Shown one piece after another: positions 1 to 7,588 of a stretch of 64,000 nt of DNA. The translations under genes were made by a program, and so were the position numbers. Source of the stretch: Kribbella sp. VKM Ac-2568. Its GTDB lineage: Bacteria > Actinomycetota > Actinomycetes > Propionibacteriales > Kribbellaceae. Below the pieces are notes generated by a model. It made no database searches, was not told where the DNA came from, and saw only the letters and a program-made list of their open reading frames with translations. Numbering within the stretch: the stretch's first letter is position 1; each line of letters begins with the position of its first letter. The stretch covers positions 1 through 64,000 of the forward strand of contig NZ_SLVF01000006.1 in the NCBI RefSeq assembly GCF_004345365.1, written 5' to 3'.

Positions 1-1
1 G

Positions 2-55
2 TTGAACGCCTTCGAGATCACCTTCGACGGGCGACTGTCCGCCGGACGCAAGTAA
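2..55 (+). CDS. C-terminal end of a gene cut by the window edge
   Basis: An open frame runs from the window edge to a TAA at 53-55 and encodes the last 17 residues of a protein, ending in ITFDGRLSAGRK. The fragment is too short to name. A 'strand-DGR-strand' ending is common in SnoaL/ketosteroid-isomerase-like folds, but this is only a guess. The same frame has no other support inside the window. Confidence 0.35.
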   Translation: MNAFEITFDGRLSAGRK

Positions 56-82
56 CCCAGAGATCAACAGTTACACCGAAAA

Positions 83-100
83 CTAGACAGACCCGTCTCG
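83..100. promoter_or_regulatory. Imperfect TetR-type operator
   Basis: CTAGAC and GTCTCG flank a 6-nt spacer, so five of six arm positions are complementary. The layout resembles the TAGAC-N6-GTCTA sites used by many actinobacterial TetR regulators. It lies between the partial gene ending at 55 and the oxidoreductase starting at 330, and could control the latter. No TetR gene is adjacent inside the window. Confidence 0.35.
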
Positions 101-182
101 GCCGCTGAGTAGCCGGGTTGGCCCGCTGGCTCGCGGGCCCGGGGCGGCACGGTGGGCGGGCCGCGCGCATGTCGCACAGGAG

Positions 183-323
183 CCGGGGGTCGGCGGCAGG
201 CGACAGCCCTCGGGTGCCGGGGGGTGGTGGGAGTTGGGCGGCGGGGTTGCCGGTGGGCGGGTGGGGGTTGGGGCGGTTCGTGGACGGGTTGGGGGTTGGG
301 GGGCGGAGACTTGGGGGGTGGAG
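183..323 (+). other. G-run-rich leader with quadruplex potential
   Basis: The plus strand carries more than ten runs of three or more G in about 140 nt just upstream of the oxidoreductase start, ending in a GGGGGGTGGAG tract that also serves as Shine-Dalgarno sequence. This density exceeds that of the other intergenic regions here. A folded quadruplex could affect transcription or ribosome access; no such effect can be shown from sequence. Confidence 0.4.
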
Positions 324-329
324 ACGACT

Positions 330-1301
330 ATGCGGGCTGTGGTGTTGGAGGGGCCGGGTGGGCCGGAGGTGCTTCGGATCCGCGAGGTGGGGGTGCCTGG
401 GGTGGAGGCTGGGTGGGTTCGGATTCGGGTTGAGGCGTTCGGGCTGAATCGGTCGGAGTATCACTTGCGGGCCGGGTTGGCGACCAACGCCCGGTTTCCG
501 ATCGTGCCGGGGATCGAGGCGGTGGGGACGGTGGATCTGGCGCCGGGTGGGGAGTTCGCGGTCGGGCAGCAGGTGGTCGCGATGATGGGTGGGATGGGGC
601 GGGAGTTCGACGGCGGGTACGCGGAGTACACGGTGGTGCCGGTGAGTTCGGTGCTGCCGGTGCAGACGGACCTCGACTGGGCGATGCTCGGGGCGTTGCC
701 GGAGATGCTGCAGACGGCGCACGGGTCGCTGCACACCGGGCTGGGGATCCGGCCCGGGCAGACGTTGCTTGTGCGGGGCGGTACATCGTCCGTCGGGGTG
801 GCGGCGGCTGTGTTGGCCAAGGAGTTCGGGCTGACGGTGTTCTCGACCACGCGGAATCCGGGGCGGGTGGAGATGCTGCGAGGGCTCGGCGTCGATCATC
901 CGTTGGTTGACGATGGCAACGTTGCGGAGAAGGTGCGGGAGATCGTGCCGGAAGGTGTGGATGCGGCGCTCGAGCTGGTTGGTACCAACGTGCTGCCGGA
1001 CACCCTTCGGAGTACGAAGGTGCATGGGACCGTTTGTTTTACCGGGATGTTGAGTGACCAGTGGACGATCCCGGACTTCTATCCGATCGGGTATCTGCCG
1101 AACGGGGTGCGGTTGACGGGGTACGGCGGGGAGAGCAGCGATCTGCCGGCGGCGGACTTCCAGCGGTATGTGGACCTGGTTGCTGAAGGCAAGCTTCCGA
1201 TCCGGCTTGATCGGGTGTTCGCGTTCGAGGAGATCGTCGAGGCTCATCGGGTGATGGAGGCTGGGTCGGCGGTTGGGAAACTGGTGGTGCGGGTTCGGTA
1301 G
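330..1301 (+). CDS. Zinc-type alcohol dehydrogenase / quinone oxidoreductase family (MDR) protein
   Basis: This 323-residue protein has the medium-chain dehydrogenase/reductase layout: a GroES-like N-terminal domain (AFGLNRSEYHLRAG near residue 35) and a Rossmann domain with a glycine motif near residues 150-160 (VRGGTSSVGVAAA). It probably reduces a quinone or enone with NAD(P)H; the substrate is unknown. It lacks the structural-zinc cysteine lobe, as usual for the quinone reductase branch. The ATG at 330 was chosen over upstream in-frame starts because GGGTGGAG sits 7-10 nt before it and the family motif begins here (MRAVVL). It stands alone and converges with the sulfur operon. Confidence 0.85.
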   Translation: MRAVVLEGPGGPEVLRIREVGVPGVEAGWVRIRVEAFGLNRSEYHLRAGLATNARFPIVPGIEAVGTVDLAPGGEFAVGQQVVAMMGGMGREFDGGYAEYTVVPVSSVLPVQTDLDWAMLGALPEMLQTAHGSLHTGLGIRPGQTLLVRGGTSSVGVAAAVLAKEFGLTVFSTTRNPGRVEMLRGLGVDHPLVDDGNVAEKVREIVPEGVDAALELVGTNVLPDTLRSTKVHGTVCFTGMLSDQWTIPDFYPIGYLPNGVRLTGYGGESSDLPAADFQRYVDLVAEGKLPIRLDRVFAFEEIVEAHRVMEAGSAVGKLVVRVR

Positions 1302-1324
1302 GTCAGCGTCCGATGGTGGTGGTA

Positions 1325-1421
1325 CAAGTTCCGTTCATTCGGTCCTTTTCACCCTCGTGCGGGTCGGCGGTCCGGGCGACCGTTGCCTGACGGGTGAAGA
1401 GAACCGAATGAACGGGGTTTG
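1325..1421. terminator. Long-stem inverted repeat, probable bidirectional terminator
   Basis: Arms 1331-1354 and 1392-1415 pair over 24 positions with one mismatch and one G-U pair. Six more pairs, some of them wobble, extend the stem to 1325 and 1421. The loop is 37 nt and contains its own GGTCG/CGACC mini-stem. It lies between two convergent genes, which fits a shared terminator, but the stem is longer and the loop larger than in usual intrinsic terminators, and no T-tract follows. Confidence 0.55.
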
Positions 1422-1461
1422 TGGTTTAGATGGTCTGCCGGCTATCTCGGATGCTGTGGGT

Positions 1462-2802
1462 TCAGACCGTGGCCAGCCGCTGGAGCTGTTCGTACTGCGA
1501 GGGTGGGCGGGCCAGGCCGTAGTGGTCTCGCAACGTCGTGCCTGTGTAATCCGTGCGGAACAGGCCGCGTTGCTGGAGGATCGGGACCACGTGGTCTACG
1601 AACGCCTCCAGGCCCGAAGGTAGTACTGCGGGCATGATGTTGAAGCCGTCGGCGGCGTCGGCGTTGAACCATTCGACGATTGCGTCGGCGACCTGTTCCG
1701 GCGTACCGCTGAAGGTTCGGTGTCCGCGTCCACCACCCAGCCGGCCGATCAACTGGCGCACGGTCAGCTTCTCCCGGCGGGCCAGAGTGACGATCAGCGT
1801 GTAGCGGCTCTTCGCGCTCTCGATCTCGTCTTCGTCGGGCAGGTCCGCCGGCAACTGCTGGTCGAACGGCAGGTCCTCCGGCCGTACCCGCAGCGTTTTG
1901 GCCAGTTGTTGCCGCGCGTACTCGGGCCTGATCAGCTCATCCAACTCCCGCTCCAGCCGCAACGCCTCCTCCTCGGTTCCACCGATCACCGGCACGATGC
2001 CCGGAAGGATCTTCAAAGACGACGGATCCCGACCAAGCGCGGCGGTCCGCGCCTTCAGGTCGGCATAGAACGCTTGCGCATCCTCCAACGTCTGTTGCGC
2101 CGTGAACACGGCCTCGGCATAGCGAGCGGCCAGGCCCTTGCCGTCCTCCGAGGAGCCCGCCTGGACGATCAGCGGATGACCCTGCGGTGACCGGGGCAGG
2201 TTCAGCGGCCCGCGGACCTGGAAGTGCCGCCCGACGTGATCGATCGGGTGGACCTTGGCGTTGTCGCCCCAGACCCCGCTCTCCTTGTCGGCCAACGTCG
2301 CGTCGTCCTCCCACGAGTCCCACAGCCGGTAGGCGACCTCTAGGAACTCCGCCGCCCGGTCGTACCGCTGTGCGTGGGCGGGCTGGTCGGCCAGGTTGAA
2401 GTTCAACGCCGCCTCCGGCCCGGCCGTGGTGACGACGTTCCAGCCGGCCCGTCCACCGCTCACGTGATCCACGCTCGCGAACCGGCGAGCCAGGTTGAAG
2501 GGATCGTTGTACGTCGTTGAGGCGGTCGCGATCAGCCCGACCTTCTCCGTGGCGGCCGCGATCGCCGTCAGTAGCACGGTCGGCTCGAGTGATCCGGCCG
2601 GGCGCCGGCCGACGTCGCCGATGAGCACCGGCGAGTCCGCGAAGAAGACCGAGTCGAACTTGCCGCGCTCCGCGATCCGCGCCAGGTTCTGGTAGTGCGC
2701 GACGTCCGTGTTCGCCACCGGGTTGCTCTCCGGCAGCCGCCAGGATGCCTCGTGGTGCCCGGTGCTCATCAGGAACGCGTTCAGATGCAGGTGACGGCTC
2801 AC
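1462..2802 (-). CDS. LLM-class FMN-dependent monooxygenase, NtaA/SnaA/DszA family
   Basis: The 446-residue protein opens with HLNAFLMSTGHHEASWR, typical of the NtaA/DszA/sulfonate monooxygenase branch of the bacterial luciferase superfamily; others of this branch are also about 440 residues. These enzymes use reduced FMN from a partner reductase to oxygenate sulfur- or nitrogen-containing substrates. It is the last gene of an operon with an ABC importer and a flavin reductase, and its start overlaps the ATPase stop by 4 nt (ATGA), so translation is likely coupled. The context points to desulfurization of an organosulfur compound. The exact substrate cannot be told from sequence. Confidence 0.85.
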   Translation of the reverse strand: MSRHLHLNAFLMSTGHHEASWRLPESNPVANTDVAHYQNLARIAERGKFDSVFFADSPVLIGDVGRRPAGSLEPTVLLTAIAAATEKVGLIATASTTYNDPFNLARRFASVDHVSGGRAGWNVVTTAGPEAALNFNLADQPAHAQRYDRAAEFLEVAYRLWDSWEDDATLADKESGVWGDNAKVHPIDHVGRHFQVRGPLNLPRSPQGHPLIVQAGSSEDGKGLAARYAEAVFTAQQTLEDAQAFYADLKARTAALGRDPSSLKILPGIVPVIGGTEEEALRLERELDELIRPEYARQQLAKTLRVRPEDLPFDQQLPADLPDEDEIESAKSRYTLIVTLARREKLTVRQLIGRLGGGRGHRTFSGTPEQVADAIVEWFNADAADGFNIMPAVLPSGLEAFVDHVVPILQQRGLFRTDYTGTTLRDHYGLARPPSQYEQLQRLATV

Positions 2803-3524
2803 AGCGACACTCCCAAAGCGTCTAGAAGAATGGAACGGACGGCGGTGAACCCGGGATCGGCAGGGCTGCGCGGCTCGGCGAGATCGATCGGCTCCTCGGC
2901 CACGATCCGCCCCTCGTCGAGGACGATCACCCGGTCGGCCAGCACGATCGACTCGTCGACGTCGTGCGTGACCAGCAGTACTGCGGGTTGGTGCGCGGCG
3001 CAGAGTTTGCGGAGCAGGACGTGCATCTTCAGCCGGGTCAACGCATCGAGCGCCCCGAACGGCTCGTCCGCCAGCAGCAACACCGGCTCCCGCACGAGCG
3101 ACCGCGCCAACGCGACCCGCTGCTGCTCACCGCCGGACAACTCGTTCGGCCAAGCCTGCTCCCGCCCGGCCAGTCCCACCTCGGCCAGACTCTCCCGTCC
3201 ACGCTCGTCAGCTGCACGCAGACCCAGTGCGACGTTGTCGAGCACCCGTGCCCAGGGCAACAACCTGGAGTCCTGGAAGACCACCGACACATTCGCCGGT
3301 ACTGCGAGTTCGCCGCTGCCGTCCACGTCGTAGTCGAGCCCGGCCAAGGCTCGCAGCAGCGTGCTCTTGCCGGAGCCGCTCTTTCCCAGCAGGGCAACGA
3401 ACTCCCCTGGCTGGATTGCCAGGTCGACTCCGTCGAGCACCGCGCGTTCGCCGTACTTGCGGACCAGGCCGCGAACCTCGACGGCGGTTTTCTCGAGTGT
3501 CAGTCCGCCAGCGTGCGTCGCCAT
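2799..3524 (-). CDS. ABC transporter ATP-binding protein, sulfonate/nitrate type (SsuB-like)
   Basis: The 241-residue ATPase carries Walker A GKSGSGKST (47-55), a Q-loop FQDSRLLPW (from 83), signature LSGGEQQ (129-135), Walker B LLLADEP (149-155) and an H-loop His at 187. The Q-loop wording is typical of SsuB/TauB proteins. It would energize import through the permease encoded upstream. The ATG at 3524 is preceded by GAGGAAGG and overlaps the permease end by 25 nt. Longer in-frame starts exist but add arginine-rich sequence that only shadows the permease gene. Confidence 0.88.
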   Translation of the reverse strand: MATHAGGLTLEKTAVEVRGLVRKYGERAVLDGVDLAIQPGEFVALLGKSGSGKSTLLRALAGLDYDVDGSGELAVPANVSVVFQDSRLLPWARVLDNVALGLRAADERGRESLAEVGLAGREQAWPNELSGGEQQRVALARSLVREPVLLLADEPFGALDALTRLKMHVLLRKLCAAHQPAVLLVTHDVDESIVLADRVIVLDEGRIVAEEPIDLAEPRSPADPGFTAVRSILLDALGVSL

Positions 3525-4351
3525 GACAGTGCCTTCCTCTGGATCAGTCGGACGGCTCCGTCGAACAGCAGGCCGAGCACGCCGTAGAGGACCAGGCCGA
3601 CGATGATGATGTCGGTCTGTCCGTAGGTGCGGGCCAGCTCCATCATGTAGCCGATGCCGCTGGTGGAATTGATCTGCTCGACCACCACGAGGGCCAGCCA
3701 CGCGCCGGTGACCGCGAACCGCAGACCGAGCAGGAACCCGGGCAGCGCGCCCGGCAGGACCACCCGGCGGATGAACTCCCAGCGCGACAACCCGACGGTC
3801 TCGGCGAGCTCGACGTACCGGCTGTCGATGGTGCGCAGACCGTTGTGGGTGTGGATGTAGATCGGCACGAAGACGCCGAGCGTGATGGTGGTGATCTTCA
3901 TCGATTCGCCGATGCCGAGCCAGAGGATCAGCAGCGGCAGCAGCGCGAGCGACGGGATCGCCCGCTTGATCTGGATCGGGCCGTCCAGGACCGCCTCGCC
4001 GAACCGGCTCAGGCCGGACAGCAGCGCGAGGACGGTGCCGAGCGCGATACCGAGGCCGAGGCCGACGAAGGCTCGCTGGGCCGACGTCAGCAGGTTCGAC
4101 TGGAGCCGGCCGTCGGCGATCAGGTCGCCGGTCGTGGTGACCACAGTCCAGGGCGCCGAGAGCACCCGCGGATCGAGCCAGCCGGTGGCGGAGCCGATAC
4201 TCCACACGCCCAGCAGCAGGACCGGGCCGATCGCGGCGCCGAACCTGATCGGCTTGCCCGGCCCGAGCCGGCGCCGGCGGCGTACGGGAGTTGCGACGGC
4301 GGTCTGGTCCCGCTCGGCGCGAACCCCTGGAAGGGTTGCCAGTTGAGTCAT
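3500..4351 (-). CDS. ABC transporter permease, SsuC/TauC family
   Basis: This 283-residue membrane protein has about six hydrophobic segments and the BPD_transp_1 EAA-loop region near residues 190-215 (YVELAETVGLSRWEFIRRVVLPGALPG). The N-terminal about 30 residues are basic and cytoplasmic (VRRRRRLGPGK). It would form the channel for the SsuA-like lipoprotein and SsuB-like ATPase of the same operon. Its start overlaps the stop of the binding-protein gene by 4 nt. Confidence 0.87.
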   Translation of the reverse strand: MTQLATLPGVRAERDQTAVATPVRRRRRLGPGKPIRFGAAIGPVLLLGVWSIGSATGWLDPRVLSAPWTVVTTTGDLIADGRLQSNLLTSAQRAFVGLGLGIALGTVLALLSGLSRFGEAVLDGPIQIKRAIPSLALLPLLILWLGIGESMKITTITLGVFVPIYIHTHNGLRTIDSRYVELAETVGLSRWEFIRRVVLPGALPGFLLGLRFAVTGAWLALVVVEQINSTSGIGYMMELARTYGQTDIIIVGLVLYGVLGLLFDGAVRLIQRKALSWRRTLAD

Positions 4352-5403
4352 TTCGCTGCCGCCTTGATCGCGTCGGAGGCCACGCTCTGGAAGCGCAGGT
4401 CGTAGAGGTCCGCGGCCTGGATCACCTTGTTGCCGGTCTCCTTGGCGAGCAGCTCGATCGTCTCCTGCTGCCGCTTGATCGCTTCGCTCCAGTCAGCGCT
4501 GATCTCCGGATGTCCGGCGTTCTCGACCAGCCACTCGCCGTCGGCGGTGGTGAGGCCCTGGTCCTTGACGTAGTAGCCCTCGATCCATTCCTTCGGGTGC
4601 TTGTCGATCCACTCCTGGGCGACACCCCAGGCGGCGACGTACGCCCTGATCGCGGCGGCCTTGCCGGCGTCCTCAAGCGACTCGGTCGGCCCGTAGAGGT
4701 GGCCGGCGTCGTCCCTGATCCCGTGCTGGATGGTGCTGGCGCCGTCCTTGCCGTACTTCGTCAGGTACCGCTTGATCTGGACGCCGCCGATCGGCGCGAC
4801 GTCGACCTGCTTGGCGGCCAGCGCGTTCGAGTAGACGTCGCCGGTGCTCGGAAGCTCGACGAACTTGACGTCGTCCTTGGTCAGCCCGGCCTTCTTCAGC
4901 ACCTTGAGCACGAGCGCGCCCTGCGCCTGGCCCGGGCTGTAAGCGATCTTCTTGCCCCGCAGGTCTGCCAGCGACTTCACCTGTACTCCGGGCGCGATGC
5001 CGAGCTGGTAGATGGGGTGGTTGATCGCGTCCTGGCGGAACTTGGAGGCCACGATCTTCACGTGCAGGCCGGTCCAGGTGGCGTGGATCGGCGGGATCTC
5101 CGCCACCGAGCCGAGGTCCAGCGCCTTCGCCCGGAACGCCTCGGTGGTCTGTGGTCCACCGCTGAGGTTCGCGAACTGGACGAACTTGGAGACCTTGTCG
5201 AGCTGCCCCGACAGCTCCAGGGCCTTCTGGGTGGCCGGATCGCCGACCACGATCTTGACGCCGTCCGGTACTTCGGTCGGCAGCGCCGCGTCGAGTGCGA
5301 GCTTCGGGCCGCCGCCGGCCTCGGCGTCACCGCCGCAGCCGGACAGAACGGTCAGTGCCGACAAGGCGGCGGCCAGGACGAGAAAGGACTTCTTCTTGGG
5401 CAT
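4348..5403 (-). CDS. ABC transporter substrate-binding lipoprotein, SsuA-like
   Basis: The 351-residue protein begins with a lysine-rich signal sequence ending in the lipobox LSGCGG (Cys near residue 23), so it should be anchored to the outer face of the membrane. The mature part has the NMT1/SsuA fold features: a strand near 50 (VKIVVGDPATQ), and GKKIAYSPGQAQGALVLKVL near 150, which resembles the ligand-gating segment of sulfonate/nitrate binding proteins. It lies between the flavin reductase (21-nt gap) and the permease (4-nt overlap). The ligand is probably an alkylsulfonate or another organosulfur compound. Confidence 0.86.
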   Translation of the reverse strand: MPKKKSFLVLAAALSALTVLSGCGGDAEAGGGPKLALDAALPTEVPDGVKIVVGDPATQKALELSGQLDKVSKFVQFANLSGGPQTTEAFRAKALDLGSVAEIPPIHATWTGLHVKIVASKFRQDAINHPIYQLGIAPGVQVKSLADLRGKKIAYSPGQAQGALVLKVLKKAGLTKDDVKFVELPSTGDVYSNALAAKQVDVAPIGGVQIKRYLTKYGKDGASTIQHGIRDDAGHLYGPTESLEDAGKAAAIRAYVAAWGVAQEWIDKHPKEWIEGYYVKDQGLTTADGEWLVENAGHPEISADWSEAIKRQQETIELLAKETGNKVIQAADLYDLRFQSVASDAIKAAAK

Positions 5404-5424
5404 GAGCTTCTTCCAGACAGGGGT

Positions 5425-5985
5425 TCAGGCGGGCCGGTGCGTGGTCGCGTAGCGGCCGTCGTGGTACAGCAACGGCTCGTGCTCGCGGCGCTCGGCGTGG
5501 ATGGCAAGCCGGGCCACGACGATGTGGTGATCGGCGACTGCGAAGCGGTGCTCGACCAGAGCCCGCAGGTAGCTCGGGGCGTCGTCCAGCACGGGTTCAC
5601 CGGAGCGCAGCCGGGACCAGCGGGTCGGTTCGGCGAACCGGTCGACGCCGCTGGTGGCGAACACCCCGGCGATCGCGTGCTGGTCCGCGTCGAGGAAGTT
5701 GATCACCAGGCTGTCGGCCTGGTGCACGGTCGGCCAGCTGGACGCGGTGGTGGCGATCGAGAACGACACCAGCGGCGGCAGCAGGCTGACCGACACCAGC
5801 GAGGTGGCGGTGAAGCCGACCGGGCCGTGGCCCGCGTCCGCGGTGATCACCACGACACCGGCTGCGTGCCGGCGGAAGACGGTACGGAAGATGTCGGCAT
5901 CGACCGCCCGCTCCTCGACGTGGTCCGGTACGACGGTCAGGCCGGGGCGGCTCGTTCGGGCAGGGTTGAACGCGTGGACGGACAT
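5425..5985 (-). CDS. Flavin reductase family protein, partner of the FMN monooxygenase
   Basis: The 186-residue protein has the flavin-reductase (HpaC/DIM6-NTAB) fold: FRTVFRRHAAGVVVITA near 35-50, GFTATSLVSVSLLPPLVSFSI near 57-77, and DHHIVVARL near 152. It would use NAD(P)H to supply reduced FMN to the monooxygenase at the operon's end. It is the first full-length gene of the operon. A strong GAGGGAGAG Shine-Dalgarno lies just before the ATG at 5985. A pyrimidine-rich stretch upstream (CCCTGCCCCGTCCC) could pair with that Shine-Dalgarno. Confidence 0.86.
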   Translation of the reverse strand: MSVHAFNPARTSRPGLTVVPDHVEERAVDADIFRTVFRRHAAGVVVITADAGHGPVGFTATSLVSVSLLPPLVSFSIATTASSWPTVHQADSLVINFLDADQHAIAGVFATSGVDRFAEPTRWSRLRSGEPVLDDAPSYLRALVEHRFAVADHHIVVARLAIHAERREHEPLLYHDGRYATTHRPA

Positions 5986-6156
5986 GTCTCTCCCTCGGGA
6001 CGGGGCAGGGACGACCGGCAGCGGACAGGCGAAGACACCGCGACCGGGCGGATGGGGGTTGGCAGCCGGACCTCTAGGGCATCGGCTTGTCAGGGGGTGA
6101 TGGCGGCGGCTCGAGGCCAGATGGCGCCTGACGGGGCACGCCGGGACAGCGGGTGA
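5986..6156 (-). promoter_or_regulatory. Leader region of the sulfur operon, putative attenuator or SD-sequestering segment
   Basis: This 171-nt stretch separates the Cys-ending leader peptide from the flavin reductase. It has no convincing gene. Near its 3' end GTCCCT and AGGGA could pair and hide the reductase Shine-Dalgarno GAGGGAG. In related actinobacterial leaders, ribosome stalling at Cys codons controls access to the downstream gene, so a similar role is inferred here. The fold was judged by eye only. Confidence 0.4.
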
Positions 6157-6306
6157 TCAGCGACAGGTGGCGCTGGCCGTGCGCATCTGGTCGATCACTC
6201 GGCGGCGGGTCAGCAGACGGCTGATCAGCACCGGCAGGTCATCGGGCAGCACGCGGTGGTGGCTCGGGGCCACCGGTCCGCTCGCAGGCTGCCAGGTCTT
6301 CGTCAT
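6157..6306 (-). CDS. Short leader peptide with terminal Cys codon, cysteine-responsive leader type
   Basis: The frame encodes 49 residues if the ATG at 6306 is used, and shorter forms from in-frame GTG codons are possible. The end reads SRLLTRRRVIDQMRTASATCR followed by TGA. This closely resembles the conserved L-T-R-R-x-H/V-I-D-x-x-R-x-A-S-A-x-C leader peptides found in actinobacteria upstream of sulfate, sulfonate and cysteine genes, and here it precedes a sulfur operon. The likely role is to sense cysteinyl-tRNA supply through the TGT codon two codons from the stop. The start codon is the uncertain part; the C-terminal motif is clear. Confidence 0.65.
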   Translation of the reverse strand: MTKTWQPASGPVAPSHHRVLPDDLPVLISRLLTRRRVIDQMRTASATCR

Positions 6307-6450
6307 GTCAACGACTCTCTCATCAAAGTCGACTGAAGAACTAGACAATCTCGCTATCCGGGACACCCGTCCGAAACTGACCGGTTGCTGGAACGACACG
6401 CGGTCGGGTTGCCCTCACATCTCGCAGGGTGCGTGCGTTCTACTGGCGTG

Positions 6451-6945
6451 ATGGTTTCGGAGAGGGTCTCGCTGCCGCCGTTCCAGGCGCTCGTCGACGA
6501 GCACTGGCGTGACGTGGCGAGGCTGGCGCGCGCACTGGCCGGACCGGTCGACGGTGATGACGTCGCCCAACGCGCCTGGGAGAAAGCCTTCGCCGCCTAC
6601 CCGAACCTCACCTCGGCAAAGAATCTGCGCAGCTGGCTGCTCACCATCACCTCCCGCTGCGCCACGGATCTGCACCGCGCCCGCAGACCACAGAGCCCGC
6701 TGGACGAGAGCCTGCCCGTCGCGGTCGACGGCCCGGAATCCGCCGAGTGGCCGGATCCGGACCTCTGGCAGGCGGTCAACGAACTCCCCGAACGGCAGCG
6801 TTTTGCCGTCACGCTCAAATACGTCGGCGACCTGGACCACCATGGCGTGGCCGCCGCTCTGGACACCACGCCCGCCGCATCCCGCCGACTCGTCAGCGAT
6901 GCGCTCGCGACCTTGCGCAACAAACTCGGAGTTGACCATGAATGA
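6451..6945 (+). CDS. RNA polymerase sigma-70 family (ECF-type) sigma factor
   Basis: The 164-residue protein has a region-2 segment (FQALVDEHWRDVARLARALAGPVDGDDVAQRAWEK with positions 11-45) and a region-4 segment (LPERQRFAVTLKYVGDLDHHGVAAAL, about 112-137). It lacks the long extension of larger ECF groups. Its last 8 nt overlap the alkyltransferase start, so the two are co-expressed. It is divergent from the sulfur-operon leader. No anti-sigma gene is next to it. The ATG at 6451 is chosen because the protein fold begins there; an upstream ATG at 6385 would add 22 unlikely residues. Confidence 0.8.
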   Translation: MVSERVSLPPFQALVDEHWRDVARLARALAGPVDGDDVAQRAWEKAFAAYPNLTSAKNLRSWLLTITSRCATDLHRARRPQSPLDESLPVAVDGPESAEWPDPDLWQAVNELPERQRFAVTLKYVGDLDHHGVAAALDTTPAASRRLVSDALATLRNKLGVDHE

Positions 6946-7504
6946 CCTCGAGAGCCGGCTCAGCCGTCTCACCTCCGCATCCGGCAGGCCGCCGGTACTG
7001 CCCGCCGCGGACGTCTCCTATGCCCTGCACGACACCCAGATCGGCACCCTTCTGCTCGCTACCGCCGCAGGCCGGGTCGTGGCCAGTTCCTTCGGCGACG
7101 AGGAGACCATGACGACCCGGCTGGCTCGTGCGATCTCCCCCCGAGTACTGCGCCAGCCCGCCGCGCTGGACGACCTACGCCGGCAACTGGACGAGTACCT
7201 CGACGGACGGCGGCACGAGTTCGACCTGGAGGTGGACCTCGCGCTGGCCACGCCTTTCCAGCGGCTCGTGCTCAGCGACCTGCCGAGTCACACCAGCTAC
7301 GGCCGTACTACGACGTACGGGCGGCTGGCCGGTGAGATCGACCGGCCGAAGGCGGCCCGCGCGGTCGGTACTGCGCTGGGCGCGAACCCACTGTGCGTCG
7401 TACTGCCCTGCCACCGGGTGATCGGGGCGAGCGGGGCGCTCACCGGGTACGCGGGTGGACTCGACGCGAAACGCTTTCTGCTGAATCTTGAATCGAAAAG
7501 CTGA
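6938..7504 (+). CDS. ogt: Methylated-DNA--protein-cysteine S-methyltransferase
   Basis: This 188-residue protein carries the alkyl-acceptor motif PCHRV (157-161, Cys158) and the preceding DNA-binding turn GTALGANPLCVVLPCHR, diagnostic of Ogt/AGT. It removes alkyl groups from O6-alkylguanine in a suicidal reaction. The N-terminal domain (about 1-90) is less conserved, as usual. The gene overlaps the sigma factor gene by 8 nt, so both are translated from one message. That links a transcription factor to an alkylation-damage protein. Confidence 0.92.
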   Translation: MNDLESRLSRLTSASGRPPVLPAADVSYALHDTQIGTLLLATAAGRVVASSFGDEETMTTRLARAISPRVLRQPAALDDLRRQLDEYLDGRRHEFDLEVDLALATPFQRLVLSDLPSHTSYGRTTTYGRLAGEIDRPKAARAVGTALGANPLCVVLPCHRVIGASGALTGYAGGLDAKRFLLNLESKS

Positions 7505-7541
7505 GTTTTCCGCTGACCGGAGACAAGCATTTATACTGATG

Positions 7542-7588
7542 ACAAGAAGGAGCAGGTCCCCATTGTGGAGTGGGGACCTGCTTCTTGT
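7542..7588 (+). terminator. Strong hairpin after ogt, terminator or small hairpin RNA
   Basis: GCAGGTCCCC (7551-7560 region) pairs with GGGGACCTGC, and an outer ACAAGAA/TTCTTGT stem continues past a 3-nt bulge, giving about 17 pairs around a 10-nt loop. A short T-rich run follows. This fits a rho-independent terminator for ogt. A TATACT box at 7532-7537 lies just before the hairpin, so a short independent transcript cannot be excluded. Confidence 0.7.

Noticed and set aside
18..1247. A 409-codon minus-strand frame over the oxidoreductase gene
   Set aside because: It is dominated by Pro, Arg and His runs created by the antisense of G-rich codons, and no motif is visible.
4291..6156. A 621-codon plus-strand frame across the SsuA-like and reductase genes
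   Set aside because: It lies opposite two clear family members with overlapping starts and stops and has the composition of an antisense shadow.
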